A stretch of 36,214 nt of DNA from an uncultured Bacteroidales bacterium (GCA_905233685.1 CAJOEZ010000032.1:1-36214); one strand, 5' to 3'. Counted from the stretch's first letter, positions 23,554 through 32,341 are shown. Notes: a model not told the origin generated them from the sequence alone. Numbers and translations are program-made.

Positions 23554-23561
23554 AAAAATAT
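23554..23561 (-). promoter_or_regulatory. -7 box of the acetate-CoA ligase gene
   Basis: The minus strand reads TATTTTTG, followed by GCGC. A TTTTG lies 17 nt upstream. The leader to the ATG at 23518 is about 30 nt. Confidence 0.5.
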
Positions 23562-23611
23562 AAAAAAATGTGACTCCCAAAAGGGAATCAACCATTTTTT
23601 TGCATCCCCAC

Positions 23612-23650
23612 CTAAAAAACAGTGCCGCAGTTTCACAACTACGACACTGA
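23612..23650 (-). terminator. Terminator of the small HTH gene
   Basis: On the minus strand CAGTGTCGTAGTT and AACTGCGGCACTG pair over 13 bp (two G-T) around GTGA and are followed by TTTTTT. It lies 37 nt after the stop at 23687. Confidence 0.85.
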
Positions 23651-23686
23651 AAAAAAGCTTATATATTAACCAAATCTGAAGAGTCT

Positions 23687-23905
23687 TCACGACTCCTCAT
23701 AACAATCTTTCAGAAAGTTGTGATCCAACACTTCCGAAATATGCATCAACTGAAAAAGGTCGATACTTTTTCTCTTGAACATTTTATATACATTCGATTT
23801 CTCACAATAAATTTGCTTGGCAAACCAAACAACAGTCCTTCCCTGCTGCTCCAATTCATCGTGGATCAAATTGCCAACGTGAACATCTTTCATTGTAAAT
23901 TTCAT
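23687..23905 (-). CDS. Small helix-turn-helix protein (XRE-like)
   Basis: 72 residues from the ATG at 23905; a longer open frame to 24010 crosses the promoter and is low-complexity. The sequence DVHVGNLIHDELEQQGRTVV followed by WFAKQIYCEKSNVYKMFKRK is an HTH with the usual spacing of a phage-repressor fold, then FQLMHISEVLDHNFLKDCY as the closing helices. Small proteins of this kind are frequent in Bacteroidales and presumably bind DNA; the target is unknown. It has its own promoter and terminator. Confidence 0.78.
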   Translation of the reverse strand: MKFTMKDVHVGNLIHDELEQQGRTVVWFAKQIYCEKSNVYKMFKRKSIDLFQLMHISEVLDHNFLKDCYEES

Positions 23906-23929
23906 AACAATAGCTTTTAATTTTCGCGG

Positions 23930-23937
23930 CAAAAATA
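23930..23937 (-). promoter_or_regulatory. -7 box of the small HTH gene
   Basis: The minus strand reads TATTTTTG, 24 nt before the ATG at 23905, with a TTG 21 nt further upstream (23961-23959), close to the preferred spacing. Confidence 0.55.
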
Positions 23938-24086
23938 AAAGAACGCAATAGCATGAGACAAAATGAATGTGAAAAAGACAATCAAATTTTTTAAAATAAA
24001 CTATATACAATTAACTTATAATCAGAAAATTGCAAAAACAATAAAATGAAATAAAACCTTTTTCAGGACAACGCTTTAACTTCTAA

Positions 24087-25886
24087 TTACCAATCTTTTA
24101 GGAAGCTGTACAATATGAACTGCAAATCAGACTTGCTACCAAAAATCTCGTGTAATTTCAGTGAACGTATCCAAACCGCTTGGTAAGTTTTTCCCGTCAA
24201 GGCCGCAGCCTGGGCTTCGGTGAGGCCGAGAATATACATGCAGCAATAAATCACATCAGCACGTTTCAGGCGAGGATATTGCTCGATGATACGAGCCGAA
24301 AACTTGGGAAACACCGAATCGACGGCTTGCACAAGTTGCGACAACTGATGCTCTGAAAGCACCAATTCAGGATAGGTGTTGCTGGCCTTGACATTAGCTT
24401 CGGTCACGCGGGCGACACGCTTGCATATAGGCTTGTCGTACAACAACTGAATTCGTTCGCTGAAAGGAAGGGCGTTTTCCCTACCGTTAGCCTTCTCAAG
24501 TTCAGTTTCCAAAGCATGGATTTTCTCCTCCCGAGAGCGCGACACCCTTCGCGTCGACTCGATCTCGTCCACGAGTGAGGCCTTAATCTGCTCATGCATT
24601 GCGATTTCCTCACGATGGCGTTTCTTGCGCCTTTGAATAAAAACTCTGTCTAACACAACGGTAAAAGCCAGCAAGGCTACCACCACTATGGCGAAAAACG
24701 CCACATCCTTGTTCCTCGCTTCCTTGCTTTCCGCCTTGAAATTCTCGTAAAGTGCCACCATCCTTGTCTTCTGCCCACTTTGAAGCACTTGGTTATTGTA
24801 GGAATCGGCCAAAAGACCGCCATAATAGGCCGCCTTCCCAGTGTCGCCCAAACGATTTGCCAACTCGATGATTCGGCAATACGACTTGACCGTCTGCCGG
24901 GGCAGCAACGGATAGCTGTGCTCATAGTGATACAAAGACGAATCGTATTCCTGCTTGTCGTAATGGATGTAACCCAATCCGAGATGGAGCCTGCGAATCA
25001 TCCACGGGGTGTGGGCAGTCTCCAAAGCCTGATGCAGCAGGTTGATGGCCCCGTCTTTGTCGCCAGCCATCGACAAGGTCATGCCACGATGAAGTAACTC
25101 ATTAAAATCCAAATAGATATCATCATCTTGAAGCAGCTCATAAATGCTGTCGGCCTGTTTGTAATACACCACACTTCTGGTACGGTTTTCCTGTGCCAAC
25201 ATCACATCACCCATCAGGTCGTAGTTCGAAACCATGCCTTGCAAACCGCTCACGTTCGCGAAGCACTCGTTAGAGCGTTCAAGGGTCTCCAAGGCGGCAT
25301 CCCAAGCGTCATGGTTGTAGAAAAACCAGGCCAAACGGTCGTATATCAAGCCAGTAAAATACTCATATTCACTATTTTTACCTTTCAAGGAAAAGACATG
25401 CCGTTTCTTGTTTAGCCCGTCAACAATCCATAAAGCCTTCAAATAGTCGGAAAACGACTCCATATAAGTGGTTTCCTCGCTCCCCTCCACAACGGCCTTG
25501 TAATAGCAGGCGCGTGCATATTGGAAAACCAAATCCTTGTTTTTGCGCATCGCCCTCCGATTCGACATCAAAGAATCATAGAAGCCGTATGCCTCAACAA
25601 CCAAGTCTCCATTCTGAACAGGACGATTATTCTGGTAATTCACCTCTGCTTTAAGAACCTGATACTCAGCAAACAAAAACTCAGACCGCTGCCGTAATGC
25701 CATTTCATTCAAGGTGTCGGCAATGCTACTGAAAACCATGAAAGCGCTGTCGGGATGGGCATCCTTTATCTCGTATACCAAACCAAAACGTGGATTCCAA
25801 TCAGGCAAGGTATCATAATCCATAGTCCTTCTGCAAGAGGCTAATACACACAAAGACAATAAAATATACAATGGATACCTTTTCAT
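24087..25886 (-). CDS. Membrane-anchored TPR protein with coiled coil and C-terminal HTH-like domain
   Basis: 599 residues. A lipobox-like signal ends at LCVLASC (Cys18). Residues about 40-385 contain TPR-type helical pairs (YYKQADSIYELLQ, AINLLHQALETAH, GYIHYDKQEYDSSLYHY). One membrane helix lies at about 394-415 (AFFAIVVVALLAFTVVL), then a basic segment and a coiled coil (about 420-470), then a C-terminal domain (about 500-599) with LSEHQLSQLVQAVDSVFP, DVIYCCMYILGLTEAQAAAL and TYQAVWIRSLKL, which looks like a LuxR-type HTH variant. The topology suggests a periplasmic sensor and a cytoplasmic output domain, as in the TPR-HTH regulators of Bacteroidetes. Targets are unknown. The lipobox may simply be an uncleaved signal anchor. 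Confidence 0.72.
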   Translation of the reverse strand: MKRYPLYILLSLCVLASCRRTMDYDTLPDWNPRFGLVYEIKDAHPDSAFMVFSSIADTLNEMALRQRSEFLFAEYQVLKAEVNYQNNRPVQNGDLVVEAYGFYDSLMSNRRAMRKNKDLVFQYARACYYKAVVEGSEETTYMESFSDYLKALWIVDGLNKKRHVFSLKGKNSEYEYFTGLIYDRLAWFFYNHDAWDAALETLERSNECFANVSGLQGMVSNYDLMGDVMLAQENRTRSVVYYKQADSIYELLQDDDIYLDFNELLHRGMTLSMAGDKDGAINLLHQALETAHTPWMIRRLHLGLGYIHYDKQEYDSSLYHYEHSYPLLPRQTVKSYCRIIELANRLGDTGKAAYYGGLLADSYNNQVLQSGQKTRMVALYENFKAESKEARNKDVAFFAIVVVALLAFTVVLDRVFIQRRKKRHREEIAMHEQIKASLVDEIESTRRVSRSREEKIHALETELEKANGRENALPFSERIQLLYDKPICKRVARVTEANVKASNTYPELVLSEHQLSQLVQAVDSVFPKFSARIIEQYPRLKRADVIYCCMYILGLTEAQAAALTGKTYQAVWIRSLKLHEIFGSKSDLQFILYSFLKDW

Positions 25887-25906
25887 TCTTAGAAAAAATA
25901 AAGTCG

Positions 25907-25914
25907 CAAAATTA
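25907..25914 (-). promoter_or_regulatory. -7 box of the TPR/HTH gene
   Basis: The minus strand reads TAATTTTG (TAnnTTTG), 20 nt before the ATG at 25886. No clear -33 element. Confidence 0.45.
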
Positions 25915-25930
25915 GAAAAAAGCGGACGAA

Positions 25931-25947
25931 CCTATTGCTCGAATAGG
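25931..25947. terminator. Small hairpin after the NUDIX gene, possible terminator
   Basis: CCTATT-GCTCG-AATAGG is a perfect 6-bp stem. On the minus strand a T-run follows about 10 nt later, which is far for a strong terminator. Confidence 0.35.
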
Positions 25948-26002
25948 CCAAAAGTCAGCTTTTGTGGAAAATTAATCCAACAATTTTGGACTAAAAATCC
26001 AT

Positions 26003-26500
26003 TTACTTCCTGAAAAAGTCGCTCTCCACGCAATCGCGCAACAGACGGTAATGCGTGCGGTTGAACAATCCCTGACTGCAAAGCACCTCGATTTCGTCCA
26101 ACGACATCCACTTCACCGACTCCACCTCATCGGGCTGGAGGCGCAGCATCTCGACGGGTACGTTGCTCTTCATTAAATACAAAAAGGTGAATTTGTACTC
26201 GTAGCGCCTGATTTTCACCAACTCCAGCTCGCTTTTGGTGGCCGAAAGCCCGATTTCCTCCTTCAGCTCGCGCAGCATAGCCCGCGTGAAATCAGTCTCG
26301 CCACTCTGAACATGACCCGCCGTGGTGGCGTAGTAGTTGCCTTTCCGCGCCGCCACTTTCTGGATGAGGAACTGATTCTCGTCGTTATGGATAATCGCCG
26401 CGACAATAGGAATCTGGAAGCCACGAGGAATCGGTTGGCCCCTCTCGATGGTTTTCCCCGTGAGTTTCAGTTCCCTGTCGTACAAATCCAGTAGTTCCAT
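26003..26500 (-). CDS. NUDIX hydrolase
   Basis: 165 residues from the ATG at 26500 (MELLDLYDRELKLTG); a longer open frame to 26605 is the antisense shadow of the neighbouring gene end and a repeat. The Nudix box is complete: GHVQSGE, then seven residues, then LRELKEEIGL, fitting Gx5Ex7REUxEExGU. IPIVAAIIHND and QKVAARKGNYY are the usual flanking strands. The family hydrolyses nucleoside diphosphate derivatives or related compounds; the start resembles the isopentenyl-diphosphate isomerase-like branch, but the substrate is not readable. It follows the SPFH gene, separated by a palindromic repeat. Confidence 0.88.
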   Translation of the reverse strand: MELLDLYDRELKLTGKTIERGQPIPRGFQIPIVAAIIHNDENQFLIQKVAARKGNYYATTAGHVQSGETDFTRAMLRELKEEIGLSATKSELELVKIRRYEYKFTFLYLMKSNVPVEMLRLQPDEVESVKWMSLDEIEVLCSQGLFNRTHYRLLRDCVESDFFRK

Positions 26501-26513
26501 ATTTCGGTGGTTC

Positions 26514-26541
26514 GTAGAGACGCGCCATGGCACGTCTCTAC
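26514..26541. repeat. 28-nt palindrome GTAGAGACG...CGTCTCTAC
   Basis: GTAGAGACG (26514-26522) and CGTCTCTAC (26533-26541) are exact complements with CGCCATGGCA between them. It lies between the NUDIX start and the SPFH stop. I recognise this as a widely dispersed intergenic repeat in Bacteroidetes and some other groups. Confidence 0.75.
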
Positions 26542-26546
26542 AATTT

Positions 26547-27503
26547 TCATTTCCCAAACATGTCCTTGATGCCGCCCAACGAGCCGAGCAGGTTGGAGGC
26601 TTCATAAGGCAGATATACGGTCTTATTCTCCTGACCGCCAGCCACTTCCTTCAAGGTTTCGATGTATTTCACGGCGAGGAGGTAGTTCACCGGGTCGGCG
26701 CCACGGTCGGCAACGGCTTCGGCAATGTTGCGGATGGCGGCAGCTTCGGCCTCAGCTTGCAGCACCTTGGCTTTGGCCTCACCTTCTGCTTTCAGGATGT
26801 TGGCTTGCTTTTCAGCTTCAGCCGCGTTGATTTCGGCCTGCTTCTCACCTTCAGAGTTCAAGATTTGAGCCTGCTTCTCACCTTCTGCCTTCAAAATCTC
26901 GGCACGACGGTTACGTTCGGCTTGCATCTGGAGTTCCATGGTGCGACGGATACTTTCAGGCGGCGTAATATCCTGCAACTCAACGCGGTTTACCTTCACA
27001 CCCCATTTATTTGTGGCGTCGTCAAGCACGTTACGGAGCTTCGAGTTGATGGTGTCGCGCGAGGTGAGGGTTTCGTCGAGTTCCATCTCACCGACCACGT
27101 TACGGAGCGTCGTCTGCGTGAGCTTCTCGATGGCGACAGGCAGGTTTTGAATCTCATAAACCGCCTTCATCGGGTCAACGATTTGGAAATAGAGCAGTGC
27201 GTTGATTTCGGTCATGACGTTATCCTTGGTGATAACACTCTGTTTGTCAAAGTCATACACCTGTTCACGCATGTCAATGCGCGAGGTGCGCGTCATCGTG
27301 CCGCTCTGACGGCGGACAATGGTCTCCTTGGCCTGCTCCACGATGGGCAGGATGACATTGATGCCCGCGTTCAAAGTGCGATTGTACTTGCCAAGACGCT
27401 CGACAATCATGGTTTCCGATTGGGAAACAATCTTGATGCCGCGAAGGATGTAAATCACGACGAGGGCGATTAAAACGATAAGTACGATGTTGGTAATGCT
27501 CAT
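26547..27503 (-). CDS. SPFH/Band 7 (stomatin-like) membrane protein
   Basis: 318 residues. One N-terminal membrane helix (ITNIVLIVLIALVVIYIL) is followed by the SPFH domain (about 25-190: ETMIVERLGKYNRTLNAGIN, IDMREQVYDF, NKWGVKVNRVELQDITPP). Residues about 200-260 are an Ala/Glu-rich coiled coil of repeats such as AEGEKQAQILNSEGEKQAEI. The end (NLLGSLGGIKDMFGK) is hydrophobic. This is the paraslipin/QmcA type, which forms membrane microdomains and assemblies with NfeD proteins. An NfeD gene lies 28 nt upstream in the same direction, the usual pair. Confidence 0.93.
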   Translation of the reverse strand: MSITNIVLIVLIALVVIYILRGIKIVSQSETMIVERLGKYNRTLNAGINVILPIVEQAKETIVRRQSGTMTRTSRIDMREQVYDFDKQSVITKDNVMTEINALLYFQIVDPMKAVYEIQNLPVAIEKLTQTTLRNVVGEMELDETLTSRDTINSKLRNVLDDATNKWGVKVNRVELQDITPPESIRRTMELQMQAERNRRAEILKAEGEKQAQILNSEGEKQAEINAAEAEKQANILKAEGEAKAKVLQAEAEAAAIRNIAEAVADRGADPVNYLLAVKYIETLKEVAGGQENKTVYLPYEASNLLGSLGGIKDMFGK

Positions 27504-27531
27504 GATGATAGTTTTTAGTTATTTAAGTTGT

Positions 27532-27972
27532 TTAGTTGATTGGCTTGACGGTAACGATGATGCTGTCTAATTTGACGATTTCGACCGTTTGGCCTTGTTC
27601 GATGACGGAGCCGTCTTCGGAGACCGCTTTCCAGTCATCGCCGTCGATGGCCACGCGACCCGTATGTTGCGTTGCGTCAATGCGTTCGGAAACAACACCC
27701 TTGCGCCCCACGATGGCCTCGGCATTGGTTTTCACGTCCTTTGACTTTTTCTCAAGAAAACGCATCGCAATGGGACGCAAGAAAAGGAACGTCAGAAACG
27801 AAACGGCGGCGAAGATGACGATTTGCCATACGGCGTTTTCAACGCCCAAAACTGCGGCAAGGGCAGCGAAACCAGCTCCGATGGCGAAGCAGATGACTCC
27901 GAAACCCGCCGTGGCGATTTCGATGATGACTAAAACGATGGCGGCAATGAGCCAGATTTGATAGACTTCCAT
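27532..27972 (-). CDS. NfeD family protein
   Basis: 146 residues, the short form without the protease domain. Three or four membrane helices (IWLIAAIVLVIIEIATAGFG, CFAIGAGFAALAAVLG, VIFAAVSFLTFLFLRPIA) precede an OB-fold domain (about 85-146: VGRKGVVSERID, GRVAIDGDDWKAVS, VEIVKLDSIIVTV). It partners the SPFH protein encoded next; the complex is thought to organise the membrane. The promoter is at 27992-27999. Confidence 0.92.
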   Translation of the reverse strand: MEVYQIWLIAAIVLVIIEIATAGFGVICFAIGAGFAALAAVLGVENAVWQIVIFAAVSFLTFLFLRPIAMRFLEKKSKDVKTNAEAIVGRKGVVSERIDATQHTGRVAIDGDDWKAVSEDGSVIEQGQTVEIVKLDSIIVTVKPIN

Positions 27973-27991
27973 GGTATTAGATTTTACGTTG

Positions 27992-27999
27992 CAAATATA
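27992..27999 (-). promoter_or_regulatory. -7 box of the NfeD/SPFH operon
   Basis: The minus strand reads TATATTTG (TAnnTTTG), 20 nt before the ATG at 27972. The T-tract of the terminator upstream supplies the -33 region. Confidence 0.55.
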
Positions 28000-28013
28000 C
28001 TACTTTTTCCATA

Positions 28014-28046
28014 CAAAAAAAGGTTGCGTTTACAACCTTTTTTTTC
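28014..28046 (-). terminator. Terminator of the glycogen operon
   Basis: AAAAAAAGGTTG, the loop CGTTTA and CAACCTTTTTTTT form a hairpin with T-runs in both directions; it begins directly after the stop at 28051. Confidence 0.85.
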
Positions 28047-28050
28047 AAAC

Positions 28051-31000
28051 TCAAATCCACTTCACTAACGGGAAGTCCTGCTTGTGCGGCAGCATCTTGT
28101 TGGTGGGATACACACGGAAGGTGAAGTCGTACATGCCAGCACGGGTAGTCGGCACTTTGATGTAGTATTTCACCCAGCCGTCTCCCGAGTCGACGAGTTT
28201 CATCTCGTGGACAGCGGTAATTTCATTCACCGCACCGTTGTTCTTCTTGCCGAAGAGCAATTCCACGGCCAAATCGCCAGGCTCAAGGTCAGGCGTCAGA
28301 AGCGTTACCTCTGCGATAAACTGTTCGCCGAAGGTCAGCGGTCGCACGTCGGTGTTGGGCAAGATGAGCGATTTCACCTCAATCTTGTCCCAGTTAGCAC
28401 GCACGCGGTTCTTCCATGAGAAGATTTCGAAAGCCTTCTGGTAGCGGTTGGCCCGCATCCAGTTGGTGCGCTTAATCAGCTTGTTGTAGTATTGCTCGAA
28501 ATAGTCGTCCATCATGCGTTTCATCGTAAAGCGCGGCGAGATTTCGGCTAAGCACTTCTTCATGGCTGCCACCCAACCCGTTGGGATATTCAGTATGTCG
28601 CGGGTGTAATAGAGCGGAACTATCTCATTTTCAAGCGTGTTATAAATCGTTTCAGCATCCATTTCGTCCTGATATTGCTGGTCTTGATAGGTGCGCTTCT
28701 CTTGGATGGCCCAGCCGGCGCCTTCGCGGTAGCCCTCGGCCCACCAGCCGTCGAGCACGGAGAAGTTGAGCACACCGTTCATGACGGCCTTCTCACCGCT
28801 GGTGCCAGAGGCTTCGAGCGGACGTGTCGGGGTGTTGAGCCACACATCGACACAGCTCGTCAGGCGGTTGCCCAATTCCATGTCGTAGTTGCTGATAAAC
28901 AGAATCTTACCGACGAACTCAGGCTTGCGCGAGATGTCCACAATCATCTTGATGAGGTCTTGGCCGGCCTTGTCGTTAGGATGCGCCTTGCCCGCAAAGA
29001 GGAAGATGACAGGACGCTGCGGATCGTTGACCAACTGTGAGAGGCGTTCCAAGTTGCTAAACAGCAGATGTGCACGTTTGTAGGTCGCGAAACGACGGGC
29101 GAAACCAACGATTAAAGCGTTCTCGTTCATGTTGTTGACCGTCTGGAGAATCAGCTTCGGGCTTTCATGACGCTGGCGCATGTCCTCCTTAATCTTCTCC
29201 GAGAGATAGGTCATCAGTTCATGCTTCAACTGCCTGCGGATGGTCCAGATGGCATCGTCCGGCACCTCTTTGATTTTCTCCCACATCTTCGTATCCGACT
29301 GGTGATCAAGGTAATCGGGACCAAAGGTGAATCTGTAAAGACGTTGCCACAGGCGGTTGCTCCAAGTGGGCAGATGCACGCCGTTAGTAACATAACCAAT
29401 GTGGTTTTCCTCGGCGAAATAGCCCGGCCACAAGCTTTGGAACATCTCCCGCGACACGCGCCCGTGAATCTTACTCACGCCATTCACCTCTTGGCTGAGG
29501 TTAGTGGCCAACACGCTCATCGAGAACTTCTCGTTCGGGTCGTTGGGGTTGAAGCGACCCAAGCCCATGAAGCGTTCCCAGCTGATATTCATACGGTTAG
29601 CGTAGTGCGGCATATAGGTACGAATCAGATGTTCCTCGAAGGCATCGTGACCCGCAGGCACGGGTGTGTGCGTCGTGAACAAGGTCGAGGTCCTGACTAA
29701 TTCCAGTGCGACGTCGAAGTCAAGGTTGTGCTTGGTGATGTAAACGCGCAGGCGTTCCAATCCGCTGAAGGCCGCATGACCCTCGTTGCAGTGGTAAACC
29801 GTTGGTTTCAAACCGATGGCCTCAAGCAGGCGGATACCGCCCACACCGAGGAACATCTCTTGCTTGATGCGCATTTCGCTGTCGCCGCCATAGAGCCGGC
29901 TAGTGATGCCACGGTCATCGGCCGAGTTATCATCGATGTCAGTATCAAGCAGATACAGTCCTACCCTACCCACATTGACACGCCACACCTTGGCATAGAC
30001 CGAGCGACCCGGGAAGGCAATGCTCACTTTCACCCAGTCGCCGTGCTTGTCGCGGACGGGCGTCAGCGGCAGTTGCGAGAACTTCTGCGAGACATAGTCG
30101 GCACTTTGTTCGCCCGAAACGGTGATTTCCTGAGTGAAGTAGCCATAACGGTACAACAATCCGATTCCCACCATGTTGGCGTTGCTATCGGAAGCCTGTT
30201 TCATGTAGTCGCCAGCGAGGATGCCGAGGCCTCCAGAGTAGATTTTCAGGCATTTCATCAAGCCGTATTCCATGCTGAAATAAGCGATGAGGTCCTTTTG
30301 CTTCGTGGGCTGCGACATATACTCCTTGAACTGGTCATACACCTTGTTTAATCTGGTGATGAAACCCTCGTTTTTCTCCAAATCCTCAATCTGTTCCACC
30401 GAAAGACCTGTCATCAATGCGACGGGGTTCTGTTCCGTGGTCTTCCATGCCTCCGCGTCAATAGACTCGAACAGCTCGATAGCATCCACGTTCCAGCTCC
30501 ACCAAACATTGTTAGCCAGTTCCTGAAGTTTTTGCATTTCAGTGGAATAGACAGGCTTCACCAAGACCTTCTTCCAACTCGGAGTATCGTTTTTCTGGTA
30601 AATCACCTCGTGCATCAACTCAGCGTAAGGCACAGGCTCAATCATGTAATGGCGGGCTCCCGATTTCTCGAGCGCTATGTCCCATGCTTCTTGGTAACTG
30701 ACAATCAAGTCTTTCCAAAGCAGCTTTTCGGCCACTTGCAAGGCGGCTTCCGAGATTTTCTCCATACCCTTGTCGGTCAGCGACAAGAACTTGCGCAAGG
30801 CTGCAACAATCTCGTCAATCACCTTATTATTATCGCCCACCTGACGCGACACCACGGTTACGGCCTCGTTGCCTTTGCATTCCTGCAACACGAACTTGCC
30901 GAAGCCGGAGACATCGGAAGTCAAGGTCGGGATGCCCAAAGCCACACTCTCAAGCGGGGTATAGCCCCACGGCTCATAGTACGACGGGAACACCGAGAAA

Positions 31001-32277
31001 TCAAAGGCAGCAAGGAACTCGGAATAGGTCAGGTTGAAAATGCCGTCGTCGCCATTGAGGTAAGCCGGCACGAACATCACCTTCACTTTGTCTTTGGCAT
31101 CGTTCTGCAAGCCAGAATTACGTAAGGTGTTCAAAATCGCATCGTTCTCATATTCAAAGATATGGTGCGTGGCCGGAAAGTCAGTGTGACCCATAATGGC
31201 GTTGGAGCCGTCCAAGCGGTGCTGCAAATCTTTGGAAGGACCAGCGATATTGCCCGGCACGGCAATCACGCCGACCACCGTACGCGGCAGGTTTTTGTCC
31301 TCGTTCAGGCGGCGCAAAGCCTCAATGAAGAGGTCTATACCCTTGTTTTTGAACTCATAACGTCCGCTGTTGAGCACCATCAGGCAGTTGGGATCAATGG
31401 CCTCGCCACATAAAGTCTCGACAATTTTCAGAATCTGCGCCCTGGTGGCTTTGCGCTTCTCAGCATAAGCTTTCTTGTCTTGCCTGAAGGTATGGTCGAT
31501 GCCGTTCTTGGTCACCACATCAGGTTTGCGGTAGAGGAACTGCTCGCATTCCAGCGCCGTGATGTCGCTCACCGTCGTGAAAACATCGGCGTTCTTGGCG
31601 GCCTTCTGCTCCATGGACTGCTGCGAGACCACGTTGAACTGCATGGCCATCACCGAAGGCAGGTAAGTCTTCAAGTTGTCGTAAAGCGGTAGTCCGTTGC
31701 CCGAAATGGCACGGCCAAGATAAGTGGCATGGGTAGTGAACGCCGTGGCAATCTGCGGACAATGCTCCTTCAAATACAGCACGCCCGAGCCAGTCATCCA
31801 CTCGTGGAACTGCGCCACGATATTGATGGTTTGGGGCAGGTTGAAGTTGACGAAACTCTCAATCACCTGACCGGCGGCATAGCCGAAAAGCACCGGCTCG
31901 ATATAGTCCCACTGGCCACGAATGCTGTCGAGCTCGTATTGCTCCCACAGGTGACCGAGGATTTCGTTCTTGGTCTGGTAGAGCGGCGTGTAGTCCACCA
32001 AGATGGCGATGGGGCTACTCTCAATCTTCCAGCGACCGATACGGAACTTCAGGCCTTGCGCCAAAGCCCTTTCGCGCCATTCGGGAAAGAGGTCGTTGTC
32101 CTCGACAAAATACAATGTCTCGTGTGATTCCTTCACCACATCAGGACCTATTGTAATATAATGGTCGTCAAGTAGTTGACGCATCTCATTTGACTTCGTG
32201 GAAAGCACGGTGTAGATACCGCCCACCATGTTGCACACTTCCCAACTGGTTTCAAAAAGATATTCGGGGGTTTTCAT
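28051..32277 (-). CDS. Glycogen synthase-alpha-glucan phosphorylase fusion protein
   Basis: 1408 residues. Residues 1 to about 550 are a eukaryotic-type glycogen synthase (GT3-like): FETSWEVCNMVGGIYTVLST, AQFHEWMTGSGVLYLK, VVTKNGIDHTF and SYYEPWGYTPLESVALG. From about 570 on comes a phosphorylase (GT35): LANNVWWSWN, YFSMEYGL, YSGGLGILAGDY, VYHCNEGHAAF, ARRFATYKR and EASGTSGEKAVMNG, where K1163 is the pyridoxal phosphate lysine. The two halves do opposite reactions: chain extension from a sugar nucleotide and phosphorolysis to glucose-1-phosphate. The C-terminal about 100 residues look like a beta-sandwich. It is the last gene of the operon. Fusions of this kind exist in other Bacteroidales as I remember them. 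Confidence 0.92.
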   Translation of the reverse strand: MKTPEYLFETSWEVCNMVGGIYTVLSTKSNEMRQLLDDHYITIGPDVVKESHETLYFVEDNDLFPEWRERALAQGLKFRIGRWKIESSPIAILVDYTPLYQTKNEILGHLWEQYELDSIRGQWDYIEPVLFGYAAGQVIESFVNFNLPQTINIVAQFHEWMTGSGVLYLKEHCPQIATAFTTHATYLGRAISGNGLPLYDNLKTYLPSVMAMQFNVVSQQSMEQKAAKNADVFTTVSDITALECEQFLYRKPDVVTKNGIDHTFRQDKKAYAEKRKATRAQILKIVETLCGEAIDPNCLMVLNSGRYEFKNKGIDLFIEALRRLNEDKNLPRTVVGVIAVPGNIAGPSKDLQHRLDGSNAIMGHTDFPATHHIFEYENDAILNTLRNSGLQNDAKDKVKVMFVPAYLNGDDGIFNLTYSEFLAAFDFSVFPSYYEPWGYTPLESVALGIPTLTSDVSGFGKFVLQECKGNEAVTVVSRQVGDNNKVIDEIVAALRKFLSLTDKGMEKISEAALQVAEKLLWKDLIVSYQEAWDIALEKSGARHYMIEPVPYAELMHEVIYQKNDTPSWKKVLVKPVYSTEMQKLQELANNVWWSWNVDAIELFESIDAEAWKTTEQNPVALMTGLSVEQIEDLEKNEGFITRLNKVYDQFKEYMSQPTKQKDLIAYFSMEYGLMKCLKIYSGGLGILAGDYMKQASDSNANMVGIGLLYRYGYFTQEITVSGEQSADYVSQKFSQLPLTPVRDKHGDWVKVSIAFPGRSVYAKVWRVNVGRVGLYLLDTDIDDNSADDRGITSRLYGGDSEMRIKQEMFLGVGGIRLLEAIGLKPTVYHCNEGHAAFSGLERLRVYITKHNLDFDVALELVRTSTLFTTHTPVPAGHDAFEEHLIRTYMPHYANRMNISWERFMGLGRFNPNDPNEKFSMSVLATNLSQEVNGVSKIHGRVSREMFQSLWPGYFAEENHIGYVTNGVHLPTWSNRLWQRLYRFTFGPDYLDHQSDTKMWEKIKEVPDDAIWTIRRQLKHELMTYLSEKIKEDMRQRHESPKLILQTVNNMNENALIVGFARRFATYKRAHLLFSNLERLSQLVNDPQRPVIFLFAGKAHPNDKAGQDLIKMIVDISRKPEFVGKILFISNYDMELGNRLTSCVDVWLNTPTRPLEASGTSGEKAVMNGVLNFSVLDGWWAEGYREGAGWAIQEKRTYQDQQYQDEMDAETIYNTLENEIVPLYYTRDILNIPTGWVAAMKKCLAEISPRFTMKRMMDDYFEQYYNKLIKRTNWMRANRYQKAFEIFSWKNRVRANWDKIEVKSLILPNTDVRPLTFGEQFIAEVTLLTPDLEPGDLAVELLFGKKNNGAVNEITAVHEMKLVDSGDGWVKYYIKVPTTRAGMYDFTFRVYPTNKMLPHKQDFPLVKWI

Positions 32278-32293
32278 TCTGTATTTATTTGAA

Positions 32294-32338
32294 ATTCAAG
32301 ATTTAAAGATTTAAAGATTTAAAGATTCAAGATTCACA
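32294..32338. repeat. Short tandem repeat, ATTTAAAG/ATTCAAG units
   Basis: ATTCAAG, three perfect ATTTAAAG units, ATTCAAG and ATTCACA follow each other directly in the 64-nt gap between the fusion gene and the GH57 gene. Confidence 0.85.
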
Positions 32339-32341
32339 CAA

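Noticed and set aside
23906..24010. N-terminal extension of the small HTH protein
   Set aside because: It covers a TAnnTTTG promoter box and lacks similarity to the HTH family.
32294..32338. CRISPR-like array
   Set aside because: The units are directly adjacent octamers without spacers; no cas gene is near.
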